DNA of 64,000 nucleotides from Bradyrhizobium sp. RP6 (GCF_003837805.1 NZ_RQIT01000002.1:558001-622000), one strand, 5' to 3'. Counted from the first letter of the stretch, positions 18,174 through 26,606 are shown. Notes: generated by a model from the sequence alone, not told the origin. Translations and numbers: made by a program.

Positions 18174-18225
18174 CCAGCCATTCCCGCTTCAGCCGCGACA
18201 GCCGCTGGATCCAGAACATGCCGTC
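18174..18225. repeat. 52-bp direct repeat, left copy
   Basis: Matches 21227-21278 at 50 of 52 positions in the same orientation. The right copy is inside the deformylase-like gene (coding IQRLSRLKRE on the minus strand). The left copy is a stray fragment at the edge of the LysR remnant. The two copies bracket about 3 kb with the two hydrolase genes. Confidence 0.85.
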
Positions 18226-19057
18226 ACGGCCTCGCCCCCTGGCGCCAGACGTCGAGGACGGCTGCAACGATTGCTTCGGGAGCGTCCTCCTGCACCAGAT
18301 GCTTCGCGTCCGGCACGACGATGAACCGGGCGCCAGGAATGCGTCGGACGAGCTCTTCGCCGTCCTTGAGCGGGATGAACTCGTCCTTCTCGCCCCAAAG
18401 GATCGTTACGGGGCAGCGGATCTCATCATATCGTCCTTCAACGTCCTCGCTGTACTTGTCATCCATCTGTGCGATCTGCCGCCAAAAAGCCTTCTTGCCC
18501 CCGTCGTCGAGCCACGGCGCGAGGTAGAGCCGCATTTCCTCCTCCCGCAAGCTGTGCATCACCGCAGCGCCGATATAGGCGCGCAGGACGGCTTCGTGAA
18601 TGTAGGCGGGCAGCGCGGCAAATACTTCTCGGTGCGCCTTGGCTGCTTGCACCAGCGCGGATCCTTGCGGGCTGATTGCGACCGGATCGATCAATACGAG
18701 GCTGCTATACTCGACACGGTCGAGGAGATGAGCGCGCAGTGCAGCGGAACCGCCAAAATCATGTGCGACAATGTCCGGCCGCTCGATGCCCCAATAGTTC
18801 ACGAGCGTCGCGAATAGTCGATTCTGAATGCCATGCAGGACATCTGCGTCCGGCTTGTCGGATTGGCCAAAGCCGATCAAGTCGTAATAGAACACCCGGC
18901 GGTGCCGCGCGAGCCATGGCGCAATCCGTCGCCATACAAGCGAGGAGAATGGCGAGCCATGCGCGAGGATGGCGGGTGGCCCTTCGCCAACCATGCCCCA
19001 AGCGATGCGATGCCCCTGGTAAGTGAAACGTTCGGGCAAAGTCCAGTTCGCCGTCAT
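18224..19057 (-). CDS. Alpha/beta hydrolase (haloalkane dehalogenase/epoxide hydrolase-like)
   Basis: A 277-residue alpha/beta hydrolase. The oxyanion region is LAHGSPFSSLVWRRI (about residues 30-44), the nucleophile elbow is AHDFGGSAAL with Asp as nucleophile (about 101), and the distal acid and histidine lie in WGEKDEFIPL (about 214) and DAKHLVQEDAP (about 247). An Asp nucleophile indicates a haloalkane dehalogenase or epoxide hydrolase rather than an esterase. The start at 19057 (MTANWTLPERF) follows AAGGAG; the longer open frame upstream is an artefact. It is probably in an operon with the upstream fusion hydrolase (85-bp gap). Confidence 0.85.
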   Translation of the reverse strand: MTANWTLPERFTYQGHRIAWGMVGEGPPAILAHGSPFSSLVWRRIAPWLARHRRVFYYDLIGFGQSDKPDADVLHGIQNRLFATLVNYWGIERPDIVAHDFGGSAALRAHLLDRVEYSSLVLIDPVAISPQGSALVQAAKAHREVFAALPAYIHEAVLRAYIGAAVMHSLREEEMRLYLAPWLDDGGKKAFWRQIAQMDDKYSEDVEGRYDEIRCPVTILWGEKDEFIPLKDGEELVRRIPGARFIVVPDAKHLVQEDAPEAIVAAVLDVWRQGARP

Positions 19058-19142
19058 CTCATTCTCCTTACTTCGACCTGTCCTCGAGATCATTCGTCGA
19101 GCGTCCGCCGACAGTCGTCCTGATGGAGACTCTGGCGCCCGG

Positions 19143-20939
19143 CTATTTCGGGATGTCGAGGATAGCCGCGGCGAAACGATCGGGCGCTTCACGCGGCACG
19201 AAGTGACCGATGCCGGGAAGAAGGCGTCGTTCGTAGCTGCTGCCGAAATACCGCTCCTTGTGCTCGGACGTGACGGGGAGGTCGTCACCATCCTCGGCAC
19301 CTTGCAGCATGATCGTCGGAACGTTGATCGTGGGTGGCTCAGCCAGACGGCGCTCGACATCTTCATGGTCCGGCGCCCCTTCCGCGTCGCGCCAGCGCTG
19401 GCGGTAGGCATGGAGGCTGATGTCGGCCCAGTCTGGATTGTCGAGGGAGCTCGCAGCTGCCTCGAATTCGACGTCCCGGTCCGGCCATGCCGGCGACCAG
19501 CTTTGCCACAGATAGCGGCACAGCCGTTTGCGATCGTCGCGATAGGCGGTCCGCCCGTTGCTCGTGGCGGCGTACCATTCGTACCAGTAGGCGCGAGCCA
19601 GGTCATGCGGCATCCGGCTCGCCGGAATGGCCGTGGCATAGCCCGCAGCCGCAGCGACGACGCCGGCCAAGCGGTGAGGGAACAGAGCCGCCACGCCGTA
19701 GGCGGCCCGTGCTCCCCAATCATAGCCGCCGAGCACGACATCGTTGAGGTCGAGTACGTCTATGAACTGTGACAGGTCGAGCGTGAGTGCCGCAATAGCG
19801 CCGCTGCGCATGGTGCTGCTACGCAGGAATCGCGTCGGGCCCGAGCCGCGCAAATACGGCGCATAGATGCGGAAGTTCCGGCCGCTGAGTCTGTCGATCA
19901 CCTTGTCCCAACAGCGCACGTCATCAGGCCAGCCGTGGACCAGGACGAGCGGGCGCCCATCCGCGGGCCCACAGACCTCGTAGGCGACCTCGAGTTCGTT
20001 CGTGCGACAGGTGGATTGGGACCGTCGTAACCTCGTGGTTTCCTTGCGAGCCTTGGCTGCTGCCCGGCCATAGCGGGTCGCGATGCTGTCGAGACCGGTC
20101 TTGATGAAGGTGCGGATGCCTTCAGCGGTCATCGCGTCGTGCATGGTCAGCTCGAACTGCACCGACCACTGGACGGTGCTGGCGCCATCGCGATCGTCAA
20201 TAATGCGGAACTCGGCGACATAATCGCGAACGGGCATCGCGGTCTCATCGATCAGGTAGCGATAGCCGCGATGGTCGGGAGCGACTTCGAGCAGACGTTC
20301 CGTCTGCCGGCTGCCGTCACGCGCTTCGGCGATGCGGCGGCTGCCATTTCGTTCACCCTCGCTGGTGACCTTGGTCAGCATTGGGTGCCATTCGCCGACG
20401 GCGCTAAAGGCGCCGATGCCCCGCGCCAGAGTGTCCGCCTGTTCGGCGATTCGTACGCTCTCGACGATTCTGGTCTTCTCGCGTGCCGCCGCCGCTCTCC
20501 GCCAGACGATCCTGACCGTTCCCCTTTCAGTCTCCGCGTCGAGCACCAGCAGACCGTTCTCGAACCGGTAGTGGTGTTGCTGGTCATCACGTTCGAGATT
20601 GGGATACCAGGAGCCCTCGACGCGATGCGTGATCACGTGCCGATCGGTATCTATCGAGAAAGTCCCGAAATAGCCGAAATAACTCAGGAACGCGTGTGCC
20701 GCGTCGTCCTTGTCAGCATCGCGCCAGTCGCCGGACGGAAACGATCGCCGTCCTCTGCGGGCGAGCTGCGCCGAGACATGCCCATCCGCAGTGTAGATGA
20801 TCTTGCCGATCGCGTGTTCGCCGAGCGGATATGCCTTCGATTTGCCGGGCTGCTGCTCCGACCACTCGACGAGCGTCCAGACGCCGAGGAGGTGTTCCCT
20901 GACTTCCGATCGAGTCACATTCATGCGTCGAGCTTTCAT
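19143..20939 (-). CDS. Three-domain protein: lipocalin-like, SRPBCC, alpha/beta hydrolase
   Basis: About 600 residues in one uninterrupted frame. Residues 1 to about 165 resemble lipocalin-like domain 5 proteins (LLGVWTLVEWSEQQPGKSKAYPLG, KIIYTADGHVSAQLAR, FLSYFGYFGTF). Residues about 170-300 are an SRPBCC/polyketide-cyclase-like domain. From about 320 there is an alpha/beta hydrolase with LVLVHGWPDDVRCWD, nucleophile elbow GGYDWGARAAYG (Asp) and PGIGHFVPREAP, as in epoxide hydrolases. ATGs at 21002 and 20924 are also in frame; none has a strong ribosome site. The combination is unusual. It could act on a hydrophobic ligand held by the first two domains, but that is inference. Confidence 0.75.
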   Translation of the reverse strand: MKARRMNVTRSEVREHLLGVWTLVEWSEQQPGKSKAYPLGEHAIGKIIYTADGHVSAQLARRGRRSFPSGDWRDADKDDAAHAFLSYFGYFGTFSIDTDRHVITHRVEGSWYPNLERDDQQHHYRFENGLLVLDAETERGTVRIVWRRAAAAREKTRIVESVRIAEQADTLARGIGAFSAVGEWHPMLTKVTSEGERNGSRRIAEARDGSRQTERLLEVAPDHRGYRYLIDETAMPVRDYVAEFRIIDDRDGASTVQWSVQFELTMHDAMTAEGIRTFIKTGLDSIATRYGRAAAKARKETTRLRRSQSTCRTNELEVAYEVCGPADGRPLVLVHGWPDDVRCWDKVIDRLSGRNFRIYAPYLRGSGPTRFLRSSTMRSGAIAALTLDLSQFIDVLDLNDVVLGGYDWGARAAYGVAALFPHRLAGVVAAAAGYATAIPASRMPHDLARAYWYEWYAATSNGRTAYRDDRKRLCRYLWQSWSPAWPDRDVEFEAAASSLDNPDWADISLHAYRQRWRDAEGAPDHEDVERRLAEPPTINVPTIMLQGAEDGDDLPVTSEHKERYFGSSYERRLLPGIGHFVPREAPDRFAAAILDIPK

Positions 20940-21194
20940 ATCGTGAACGTTACGTTCCCCGACACTGCCGTCGACGGCAGGTTGGAGGGTGCGCACCGAC
21001 ATCCCCGACCAACGGCGGCGGCGCGATCGGGTTTCTTCCGGATATGATTGTTAGGTCGGTCTCAGCGACCACTTCCCAGACGGTCAGGTTCCTCTTTCAA
21101 ATCAAGCGATGTGTGCCGCGCGACGGGGCGTCGTCGGTCCTGCCGACGTGGCGGAGTCTTCCAGGAACCGGGATCGACGTGGGGCCGCCGGATT

Positions 21195-21692
21195 TCACCC
21201 TCGCGACAATTTCTCGAATTTCTTCACCAGCCGTTCCCGCTTCAGCCGCGACAGCCGCTGGATCCAGAACAAGCCGTCGAGCTGATCGATCTCGTGCTGG
21301 TGGCACACGGCGCGCAAACCTTCCGACTCCTCGCGGTGCATGTCGCCATCGAGATCCTGGTAGCTGATCCGTACCCGCGCATGGCGCTGCACCTCGTCGT
21401 TGACCCCGGGCATCGAGACGCTGCCTTCGCGGTGCAGGATCATCTCGGGCGAGGCCCATGTGATCTCCGGATTGACATAGGTCTGCGGGCCGTCCCTGGC
21501 ATCGAGCTCCAGCACCACGACACGCAAGAGCACGCCGATATGCGGCGCGGTGATGCCGATGCCGGGCGCGGCTCGCATCGTGTCGAGCAAATCCTGCGCG
21601 AGGTCGCGCAAGCCGTCGTCGAAAGCGGTGACGGGACGGGCGACGATCGCCAGCCGACGATCGGGATAGCGGAGCAGGGGACGAACGGTCAT
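21195..21692 (-). CDS. Peptide-deformylase-like protein lacking two metal ligands
   Basis: A 165-residue protein with clear deformylase architecture. Motif 1 is GIGITAPHIG (residues 44-53; usual GxGxAAxQ). Motif 2 is EGSVSMPG at 89-96, where active enzymes have EGCLS. Motif 3 is HEIDQLDG at 133-140, where active enzymes have HExxH. The metal-binding Cys and second His are therefore Ser91 and Gln137, while the catalytic Glu134 and first His133 remain. It is unlikely to bind the usual Fe/Zn centre. The start at 21692 follows AGGAG. It stands apart from any fmt gene. Its role is unknown, and it may be a non-catalytic paralogue. Confidence 0.82.
   Translation of the reverse strand: MTVRPLLRYPDRRLAIVARPVTAFDDGLRDLAQDLLDTMRAAPGIGITAPHIGVLLRVVVLELDARDGPQTYVNPEITWASPEMILHREGSVSMPGVNDEVQRHARVRISYQDLDGDMHREESEGLRAVCHQHEIDQLDGLFWIQRLSRLKRERLVKKFEKLSRG
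21227..21278. repeat. 52-bp direct repeat, right copy (inside deformylase-like gene)
   Basis: The source copy of the 52-bp repeat also found at 18174-18225. Two mismatches separate the copies. It lies in the C-terminal coding part of the deformylase-like gene. Confidence 0.85.
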
Positions 21693-21740
21693 GGAGGCTC
21701 CTACCACTCACGGATCATTGATGCACCCCGCCTTGAATGT

Positions 21741-21758
21741 CTACCAACTGGAAGGTAG
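21741..21758. promoter_or_regulatory. TetR operator copy 3 (CTACC-N8-GGTAG)
   Basis: CTACCAACTGGAAGGTAG, the same palindrome as at 9924 and 9979 with a different spacer, 11 bp upstream of the second TetR gene. Autoregulation is likely. Confidence 0.7.
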
Positions 21759-21768
21759 ATGTCCTGCC

Positions 21769-22353
21769 ATGAGCATGCCTTCATCCACGGCCGACGACAT
21801 TCTTGCCTGCGCCCGCACGTTGATCATCGCGGGCGGCTATAACGGCTTCAGCTACGCCGACATCGCCGATGTCGTGGGCATCCGCAAGCCGAGCATCCAC
21901 CACCATTTCGCCAGCAAGGTTGACCTGGTCCGCACCCTCGTGGCTCGCTATCGCGAGGAGGCCCAGGCGGGGTTGTCGGCCCTCGAACGCAATGTCGCTG
22001 ATCCCGCCGAGCAGCTCAGAAATTACGTGGGGTATTGGGAGGCATGCATCAAGGACGCGACAGCCCCGTTCTGCGTATGTGCGCTCCTTGCCAGCGAGCT
22101 TCCGATCCTGCCTGAGGAGGTGGCGCTCGAAGTCCGCGCGCACTTCCGCGTCCTGTCATCCTGGCTGGCATCGGTCATGGAACGCGGCAAGCGGCAGGGG
22201 CGGCTCCACCTCTCCAGCACGGCACGGGTCGAGGCGGAGGGATTCATGGCGACCGTTCATGGCGCGATGCTGTCGGCGCGCGCTTATGGCGATCCAAAGA
22301 TGTTCGGCACCATCATCCGGCCGCTGCTGGACCGGCTTTCCACCAGGCACTGA
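21769..22353 (+). CDS. TetR/AcrR family regulator (second CTACC-N8-GGTAG module)
   Basis: A 194-residue TetR repressor with helix-turn-helix GFSYADIADVVGIRKPSIHHHF (about residues 26-47), similar in sequence to the TetR at 9336-9899. Both have a cysteine-rich segment at the same place in the ligand domain (PFCVCALLASELP here). It is preceded by one palindrome and followed by a near-identical one in front of the DUF308 membrane protein gene, which is its likely target. The start at 21769 avoids placing the operator inside the gene. Confidence 0.87.
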   Translation: MSMPSSTADDILACARTLIIAGGYNGFSYADIADVVGIRKPSIHHHFASKVDLVRTLVARYREEAQAGLSALERNVADPAEQLRNYVGYWEACIKDATAPFCVCALLASELPILPEEVALEVRAHFRVLSSWLASVMERGKRQGRLHLSSTARVEAEGFMATVHGAMLSARAYGDPKMFGTIIRPLLDRLSTRH

Positions 22354-22414
22354 CGAGGATCGACACAGGCCCATGCCGCTCAGGGCGGCTCGGGTATTTC
22401 GTGTCGCACACAAA

Positions 22415-22432
22415 CTACCAACTAGTAGGTAA
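22415..22432. promoter_or_regulatory. TetR operator copy 4 (CTACC-N8-GGTAA)
   Basis: CTACCAACTAGTAGGTAA, 12 bp upstream of the DUF308 gene start. It differs from the consensus only in the last base and the spacer. Confidence 0.65.
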
Positions 22433-22443
22433 GGAAAAGGCAC

Positions 22444-23016
22444 ATGGAAGATCGTGACATGGCTTTGGAGGCGGCCGACCAGGCGCAATGGCTTAAGCAA
22501 TACTACTTCCTGCGCGCCGCGTTTTCCGTCGCCTGGGTCATTGCGGCCTTCGTGATCGCGCCAACGTCCGCGGTGATCGCAGCGGCGTTGCTCGTCGCCT
22601 ATCCGGCCTGGGACGCTGCCGCCAACTATCTCGACGGGCTCAGTAGCGGCGGCTTGAACCAGAACCGCACGCAGGTCCTGAATGTCAGTCTGGCGACCAC
22701 CGTCGCGGTCATCCTCGCCTTGCAGGTGAGCATGAATTGGGTGCTCGGAATCTTCGGGGCCTGGGCGATCCTGTCCGGATTGCTCCAGCTCGGCACGGCC
22801 GTGCGGCGCTGGAAGCGTTTCGGCGCGCAATGGGCCATGGTGCTCAGCGGTGGCCAGTCGGCGCTGGCGGGTGGCTTCTTCATCTTTCAGGCCTCGGTGC
22901 CTGCGGTGCCATCGATCGCGAACGTCGCGGGCTATGCTGCGGTCGGCGCGCTCTACTTCCTCGTCTCGGCGGTCTGGCTCACCGTCAGCACGTGGCGCCG
23001 TAGCGCGGCGATGTGA
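22444..23016 (+). CDS. DUF308-like multi-pass membrane protein
   Basis: A 190-residue protein with about six hydrophobic helices and small-residue motifs, including WVIAAFVIAP, LLVAYPAWDAAANYLDG and GIFGAWAILSGLLQL. It resembles DUF308/HdeD-type membrane proteins. It is probably repressed by the upstream TetR through the operator at 22415-22432. HdeD-like proteins are linked to acid or stress tolerance in enterobacteria, but nothing here fixes the function. Confidence 0.75.
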   Translation: MEDRDMALEAADQAQWLKQYYFLRAAFSVAWVIAAFVIAPTSAVIAAALLVAYPAWDAAANYLDGLSSGGLNQNRTQVLNVSLATTVAVILALQVSMNWVLGIFGAWAILSGLLQLGTAVRRWKRFGAQWAMVLSGGQSALAGGFFIFQASVPAVPSIANVAGYAAVGALYFLVSAVWLTVSTWRRSAAM

Positions 23017-23034
23017 GGCGTTGCTCCAGACGCT

Positions 23035-23496
23035 TCACGCGTCCGGATAGGGCGTGCCGTCCTTGTGCAGGAAGCGGCCGTCGGACGCCGGGCTCATCAT
23101 GTCGATGTCCGAGCAGGTGATGAGGTCGGCTTGCGAGCGCGAGCCGACTTCGAGATAGACAGCCGTCGCGTTCGACCTGTTGATCATGTGATGGCCGTTG
23201 CCGCTTGCCTTGGGGAAGGCCGCGCAATCGCCGGCGCGCAGCACCGTTTCACCGTCGTCCTCGATCAGCGTCACCTCGCCTTCGAGGATGTAGACGAATT
23301 CGTCCTCGTGCGAATGCCAGTGCCGCTGGCTCGACCAGCCGCCCGGCGGCAGGCGCATCAGGTTGATCCCGAAATCCTTCAGGCCGCCGGCATCGCCGAG
23401 ACGCTGCCGGATGCGCTCGGCACAGGGAGTGCTGAAGGGCGCAGGGTAGCCGGACCCCTTGCGAAGCGGCACGGCAGCTATGTCGATCTTCGGCAT
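23035..23496 (-). CDS. Cupin-domain protein
   Basis: A 153-residue cupin. The first motif is complete, with the metal ligands RHWHSHEDEFVYILEGEV (about residues 57-74; His-x-His, Glu). The second motif contains PKASGNGHHMINRS, with the last ligand histidine. The C-terminal tail DGRFLHKDGTPYPD is typical of a widespread uncharacterised group of cytoplasmic cupins. A decayed relative lies at 26140-26372. It converges on the DUF308 gene and is followed on the same strand by the LysR gene. Confidence 0.78.
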   Translation of the reverse strand: MPKIDIAAVPLRKGSGYPAPFSTPCAERIRQRLGDAGGLKDFGINLMRLPPGGWSSQRHWHSHEDEFVYILEGEVTLIEDDGETVLRAGDCAAFPKASGNGHHMINRSNATAVYLEVGSRSQADLITCSDIDMMSPASDGRFLHKDGTPYPDA

Positions 23497-23563
23497 GGAT
23501 GGGATTTCCTGAATTCAGGGACAGACGATGGGGCGGGTGGTCATGATGTAATTGGCGTGGATA

Positions 23564-24481
23564 CTACGCCCACACCGGCGGCGACCCGATTGAATCCCGC
23601 AACGCGGCAGTCAGGATCGTCAGTTTGGCAGACGGCTGGGCCAGAGCTCGCAACAGATAGACGCCGGCCTTTGCCTCATTCCACCGTTCGTCGTCGAGCG
23701 GGATTCGTGTCAATGAACCGGCGTGTATGTCCGTCCCGACAACCCAGTCTGCCAGGAATGCGATGCCGATGCCGGCGAGTGCCGCGAGCCGCATCGCTTC
23801 GAAGTCGTCGCACCGAAACACGGCTTGCGGCCCGGGCGCTGCGCCCGCCGGGTGACCAAGCACGTCCGTCCAGCCCAGCAGGTCGGCGCCGTGCAATTTG
23901 TCGACTAGCCGATGGCCGGCGAGGTGTTTCGTTTCGGTCGGTATGCCGTGACGATCGAGATAAGCAGGAGCGGCGACCAGCATCCTGTTCTGCGATGCCA
24001 GCTTGGTCGCGATGAGAGTGCTGTCGGCTAGTTCGCCGATCCGGATCACTGCATCGAGCCGCTCCAGCACGGGATCAGCGAGCCTCTCCGTGAGATCGAG
24101 CTCGACCGTGAGGCCGGGATGATCCCGCATGATCGTTTCCAGGGTAGGGATCACGTAGCGCTTGCCAAAGGTGGGAAAGCAGGCAAGGCGAAGAACACCA
24201 GCGACCGCACCATCGAAAGCGGCGATCTCGGCGTGCGTGTCGGCAAGGTCGTCGAGCAACCGCTGCGCGCGCTCGAACAGTCGTTCTCCGGCGTCGGTCA
24301 CCGCGAGCGCGCGTGTCGAGCGCACCAGCAGGGGCACTCCGACGCTGTGCTCGAGCGCGTCGATCTGCCTGACGATGGACGAGGGTGTCACACCGCGATG
24401 ACGTGCGGCGCTGGAGAAACTCCCGCCACGAACCACGTCAACATAGATGGCCAGATGTTCCGCAAAACGCGGGTCTTTCAT
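23564..24481 (-). CDS. LysR family transcriptional regulator
   Basis: A 305-residue LysR-type regulator with N-terminal helix-turn-helix FSSAARHRGVTPSSIVRQIDALE (about residues 22-44) and a periplasmic-binding-like effector domain from about residue 90. It is divergent from the SRPBCC-oxidoreductase pair starting at 24605, and LysR proteins commonly activate such divergent genes. The 123-bp gap has room for LysR boxes, although I could not single one out. The inducer is unknown. Confidence 0.9.
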   Translation of the reverse strand: MKDPRFAEHLAIYVDVVRGGSFSSAARHRGVTPSSIVRQIDALEHSVGVPLLVRSTRALAVTDAGERLFERAQRLLDDLADTHAEIAAFDGAVAGVLRLACFPTFGKRYVIPTLETIMRDHPGLTVELDLTERLADPVLERLDAVIRIGELADSTLIATKLASQNRMLVAAPAYLDRHGIPTETKHLAGHRLVDKLHGADLLGWTDVLGHPAGAAPGPQAVFRCDDFEAMRLAALAGIGIAFLADWVVGTDIHAGSLTRIPLDDERWNEAKAGVYLLRALAQPSAKLTILTAALRDSIGSPPVWA

Positions 24482-24604
24482 CTTTGCGCCTTTCGCAAAA
24501 GGGTTTCGAGCTCAACGTTCATTATCACCAATCCTCAAAGGCCGTATCTCCTCTCTCGAAGGTGGGCCTTACTGGTCCAAGCCCTTGAATGAAAGGAGAT
24601 TATC

Positions 24605-25156
24605 ATGAAGGTTCTCGATCGCATCCTGTCGCAATCGGCCTACACCGCGGTGATTGATATGCCGCTCGACCGGATGGACATCGCCGAATGGCTGTTCACG
24701 CTCTCCGAAGCCGAATATCTGCGCTGCTGCCCGCCCGATCACATTGCGGCCGGCGTCAGCACCACGGACGACGGACACCGCATGATGATCAATGTCGAGC
24801 AGATCGGCACCGGGCTGGTGATCCAACACTACGTCGCGGAAGAGGCCGGCAAGACGTACTGCCGAATGAATTCAATCTCGGACGTGTTTACGACAAATGG
24901 CCGGACCCAGGTCAACGTGATCTGGGAGCTGAAGGCCGAAACCATCGATGACAAGCGCACACGCTATACGAACAGCGTCACGGCACATCCGACCGATGTC
25001 TTCACGGCATTCCTGGACAAGCACGGCATTTCCTTCGAAGACGCTGCCAACGCCCGCCAAGCGGCCGGAAGCGACCACAATCGCCGCGAGACGCCGTTAT
25101 TCGCCGCCAGCATCGCGCGGCGCGCCGAGGCCCATGCGCAGGGGCAGGCAAAGTGA
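24605..25156 (+). CDS. SRPBCC-like hypothetical protein
   Basis: A 183-residue soluble protein. Its central part (INVEQIGTGLVIQHYVAEEAGKTYCRMNS, then TQVNVIWELKAET, RTRYTNSVTAHPTDVF) reads as a curved antiparallel sheet like that of SRPBCC proteins. The match to a named family is weak. The final TGA overlaps the GTG start of the quinone-oxidoreductase gene, so the two are translationally coupled and probably act together. They are divergent from the LysR gene. Confidence 0.7.
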   Translation: MKVLDRILSQSAYTAVIDMPLDRMDIAEWLFTLSEAEYLRCCPPDHIAAGVSTTDDGHRMMINVEQIGTGLVIQHYVAEEAGKTYCRMNSISDVFTTNGRTQVNVIWELKAETIDDKRTRYTNSVTAHPTDVFTAFLDKHGISFEDAANARQAAGSDHNRRETPLFAASIARRAEAHAQGQAK

Positions 25157-26136
25157 AAGGCATCGTCTATGACGGTTTCGGTCCGGCGGAGGTTCTCCGC
25201 CTGGCCGAAGTGCCGAGGCCGGAGGTTCGTCCCCACGACCTGCTGGTGCGTGTGAAGGCGGCAGGCGTCAACCGCGCGGATATTCTCCAGCGAAACGGCG
25301 CCTACGGCAACCAGAGCTTTGGCGAGAGCACCCTGCTTGGCCTCGAACTGGCCGGTGAAGTCGTTGGCGTCGGCAGCGAAGTCGACGACGTATCGATCGG
25401 GCAGCGTGTGATGGCGATCGTCGGCGGGGGGGCGTATGCCGAATTCGCCCGGGTCGACCGTCGCATGGCGACAAGGATTCCAGGCAATCTCTCGTTCGTC
25501 GAAGGCGCGGCGATCATGGAATCATTCGTCACAGCCGTCGAATCGATCTCACATGTTGCCGGCGTCGGGCAAGGTCAAACCGTCCTGGTTCACGGTGCCG
25601 CGGGCGGAGTGGGCTCCGCCTGCGTGCAGGTCGCCCATGCGCTGGGCGCCACCATCTACGCAACGGCGAGCGCTTCGCGGTTGGCGGATGTCGGCAGCAT
25701 CGGCGCAGCCGCCGTGATCGACTATCGTGCCGACGATTTCGAAAGTGTCGTCGCGAGGCTTACCGATCATCGCGGCGTTGAGGCCGTGATCGATTTCATC
25801 GGCGGCGACTACCTGCCGCGCAACCTTCGCAGCCTTCGGCCGGGCGGAACCCTGGTTCAGGTCGGCATTTTGAGCGGTCAGCACGCCGCCTCGATTCCGC
25901 TCAATCTGCTGCTCCACAACCACCTGCAATTGGTGGGCACAGTCATGAAATCGCGAAGCATGAACGAAAAGCGGGCGATGGTCCGTCGTTTCGCTGAAGG
26001 GTTCTTGCCGCTGTTTGCGTCGAGGGGACTGAAAGCGTTGGTCGACCAGGTGTTTCCGCTCGAACGCGCCGCCGACGCCCATCGCAGCGTGGAGCGCGGC
26101 GGAGGATTTGGAAAGGTTGTGTTGGTGGTGGATTGA
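25153..26136 (+). CDS. Quinone oxidoreductase-like MDR protein (PIG3 type)
   Basis: A 327-residue zinc-free medium-chain reductase. Family features include AAGVNRADILQRNGAY (about residues 37-52), the nucleotide-binding GAAGGVGSACVQVA (about 149-162) and the PIG3-type segment LMAIVGGGAYAEF region near 90. The C-terminal FPLERAADAHRSVERGGGFGKVVL is standard for NAD(P)H quinone oxidoreductases. It uses a GTG start overlapping the preceding stop. It is likely under LysR control with its upstream partner. Confidence 0.87.
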   Translation: MKGIVYDGFGPAEVLRLAEVPRPEVRPHDLLVRVKAAGVNRADILQRNGAYGNQSFGESTLLGLELAGEVVGVGSEVDDVSIGQRVMAIVGGGAYAEFARVDRRMATRIPGNLSFVEGAAIMESFVTAVESISHVAGVGQGQTVLVHGAAGGVGSACVQVAHALGATIYATASASRLADVGSIGAAAVIDYRADDFESVVARLTDHRGVEAVIDFIGGDYLPRNLRSLRPGGTLVQVGILSGQHAASIPLNLLLHNHLQLVGTVMKSRSMNEKRAMVRRFAEGFLPLFASRGLKALVDQVFPLERAADAHRSVERGGGFGKVVLVVD

Positions 26137-26139
26137 GCG

Positions 26140-26372
26140 CGGGCCGGGGTATCGTCCCTGTGCACGAACCGGCCGTCCAAATTCACGCTCATCCTGTCGA
26201 ATCGGGGCACGTCGCGGGGTCTCAGGCGAACGCGAGCCGACCGCGAAATAGACCGCCGTCACGTTCGACCCCGTTGACCCTGTGATGGCCGTTGTCGCTT
26301 GCCTTGGGGAAGGTCGCGCAATCCCAGCATGGAGCACGGTTTCACCATGATTCTCGATCTGTTTTGCCCGAC
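26140..26372 (-). pseudogene. Decayed cupin gene fragment
   Basis: Minus-strand translations in more than one frame resemble the cupin at 23035-23496: IENHGETVLHAG, then PSPRQATTAITGSTGSNVTAVYFAVGSRS in one frame and DRMSVNLDGRFVHRDDTP in another. Only the C-terminal half is present, with frameshifts. The rest of the gap to 26606 shows no gene and presumably contains the promoter of the MFS gene. Confidence 0.7.
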
Positions 26373-26606
26373 GTGTCAAACCGGTCTGTGATGATGTCGG
26401 CCACGGGAAAGGGGATCCGCTAAGTTGGCAGTGTTCCTGGATCGGTAAGTCATTGATCTCACAGCGGCCGGCTACTGTGCATGGGGTTGTTTTCGACTTT
26501 CTTGTTGGCAGATCACAAGAGCGTGCGGAAAAAATGACGTGACCCGTTGTCGGCCGGCGCCGTTCCCCTTCGTCTTTCACCCGGACAGACCTGACGGGAG
26601 ACCGCA

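Noticed and set aside
18224..19741. 505-residue minus-strand frame extending the hydrolase at 18224 upstream
   Set aside because: The hydrolase fold starts at MTANWTLPERF (19057) after AAGGAG. The extra upstream part is antisense-frame sequence of the neighbouring fusion gene.
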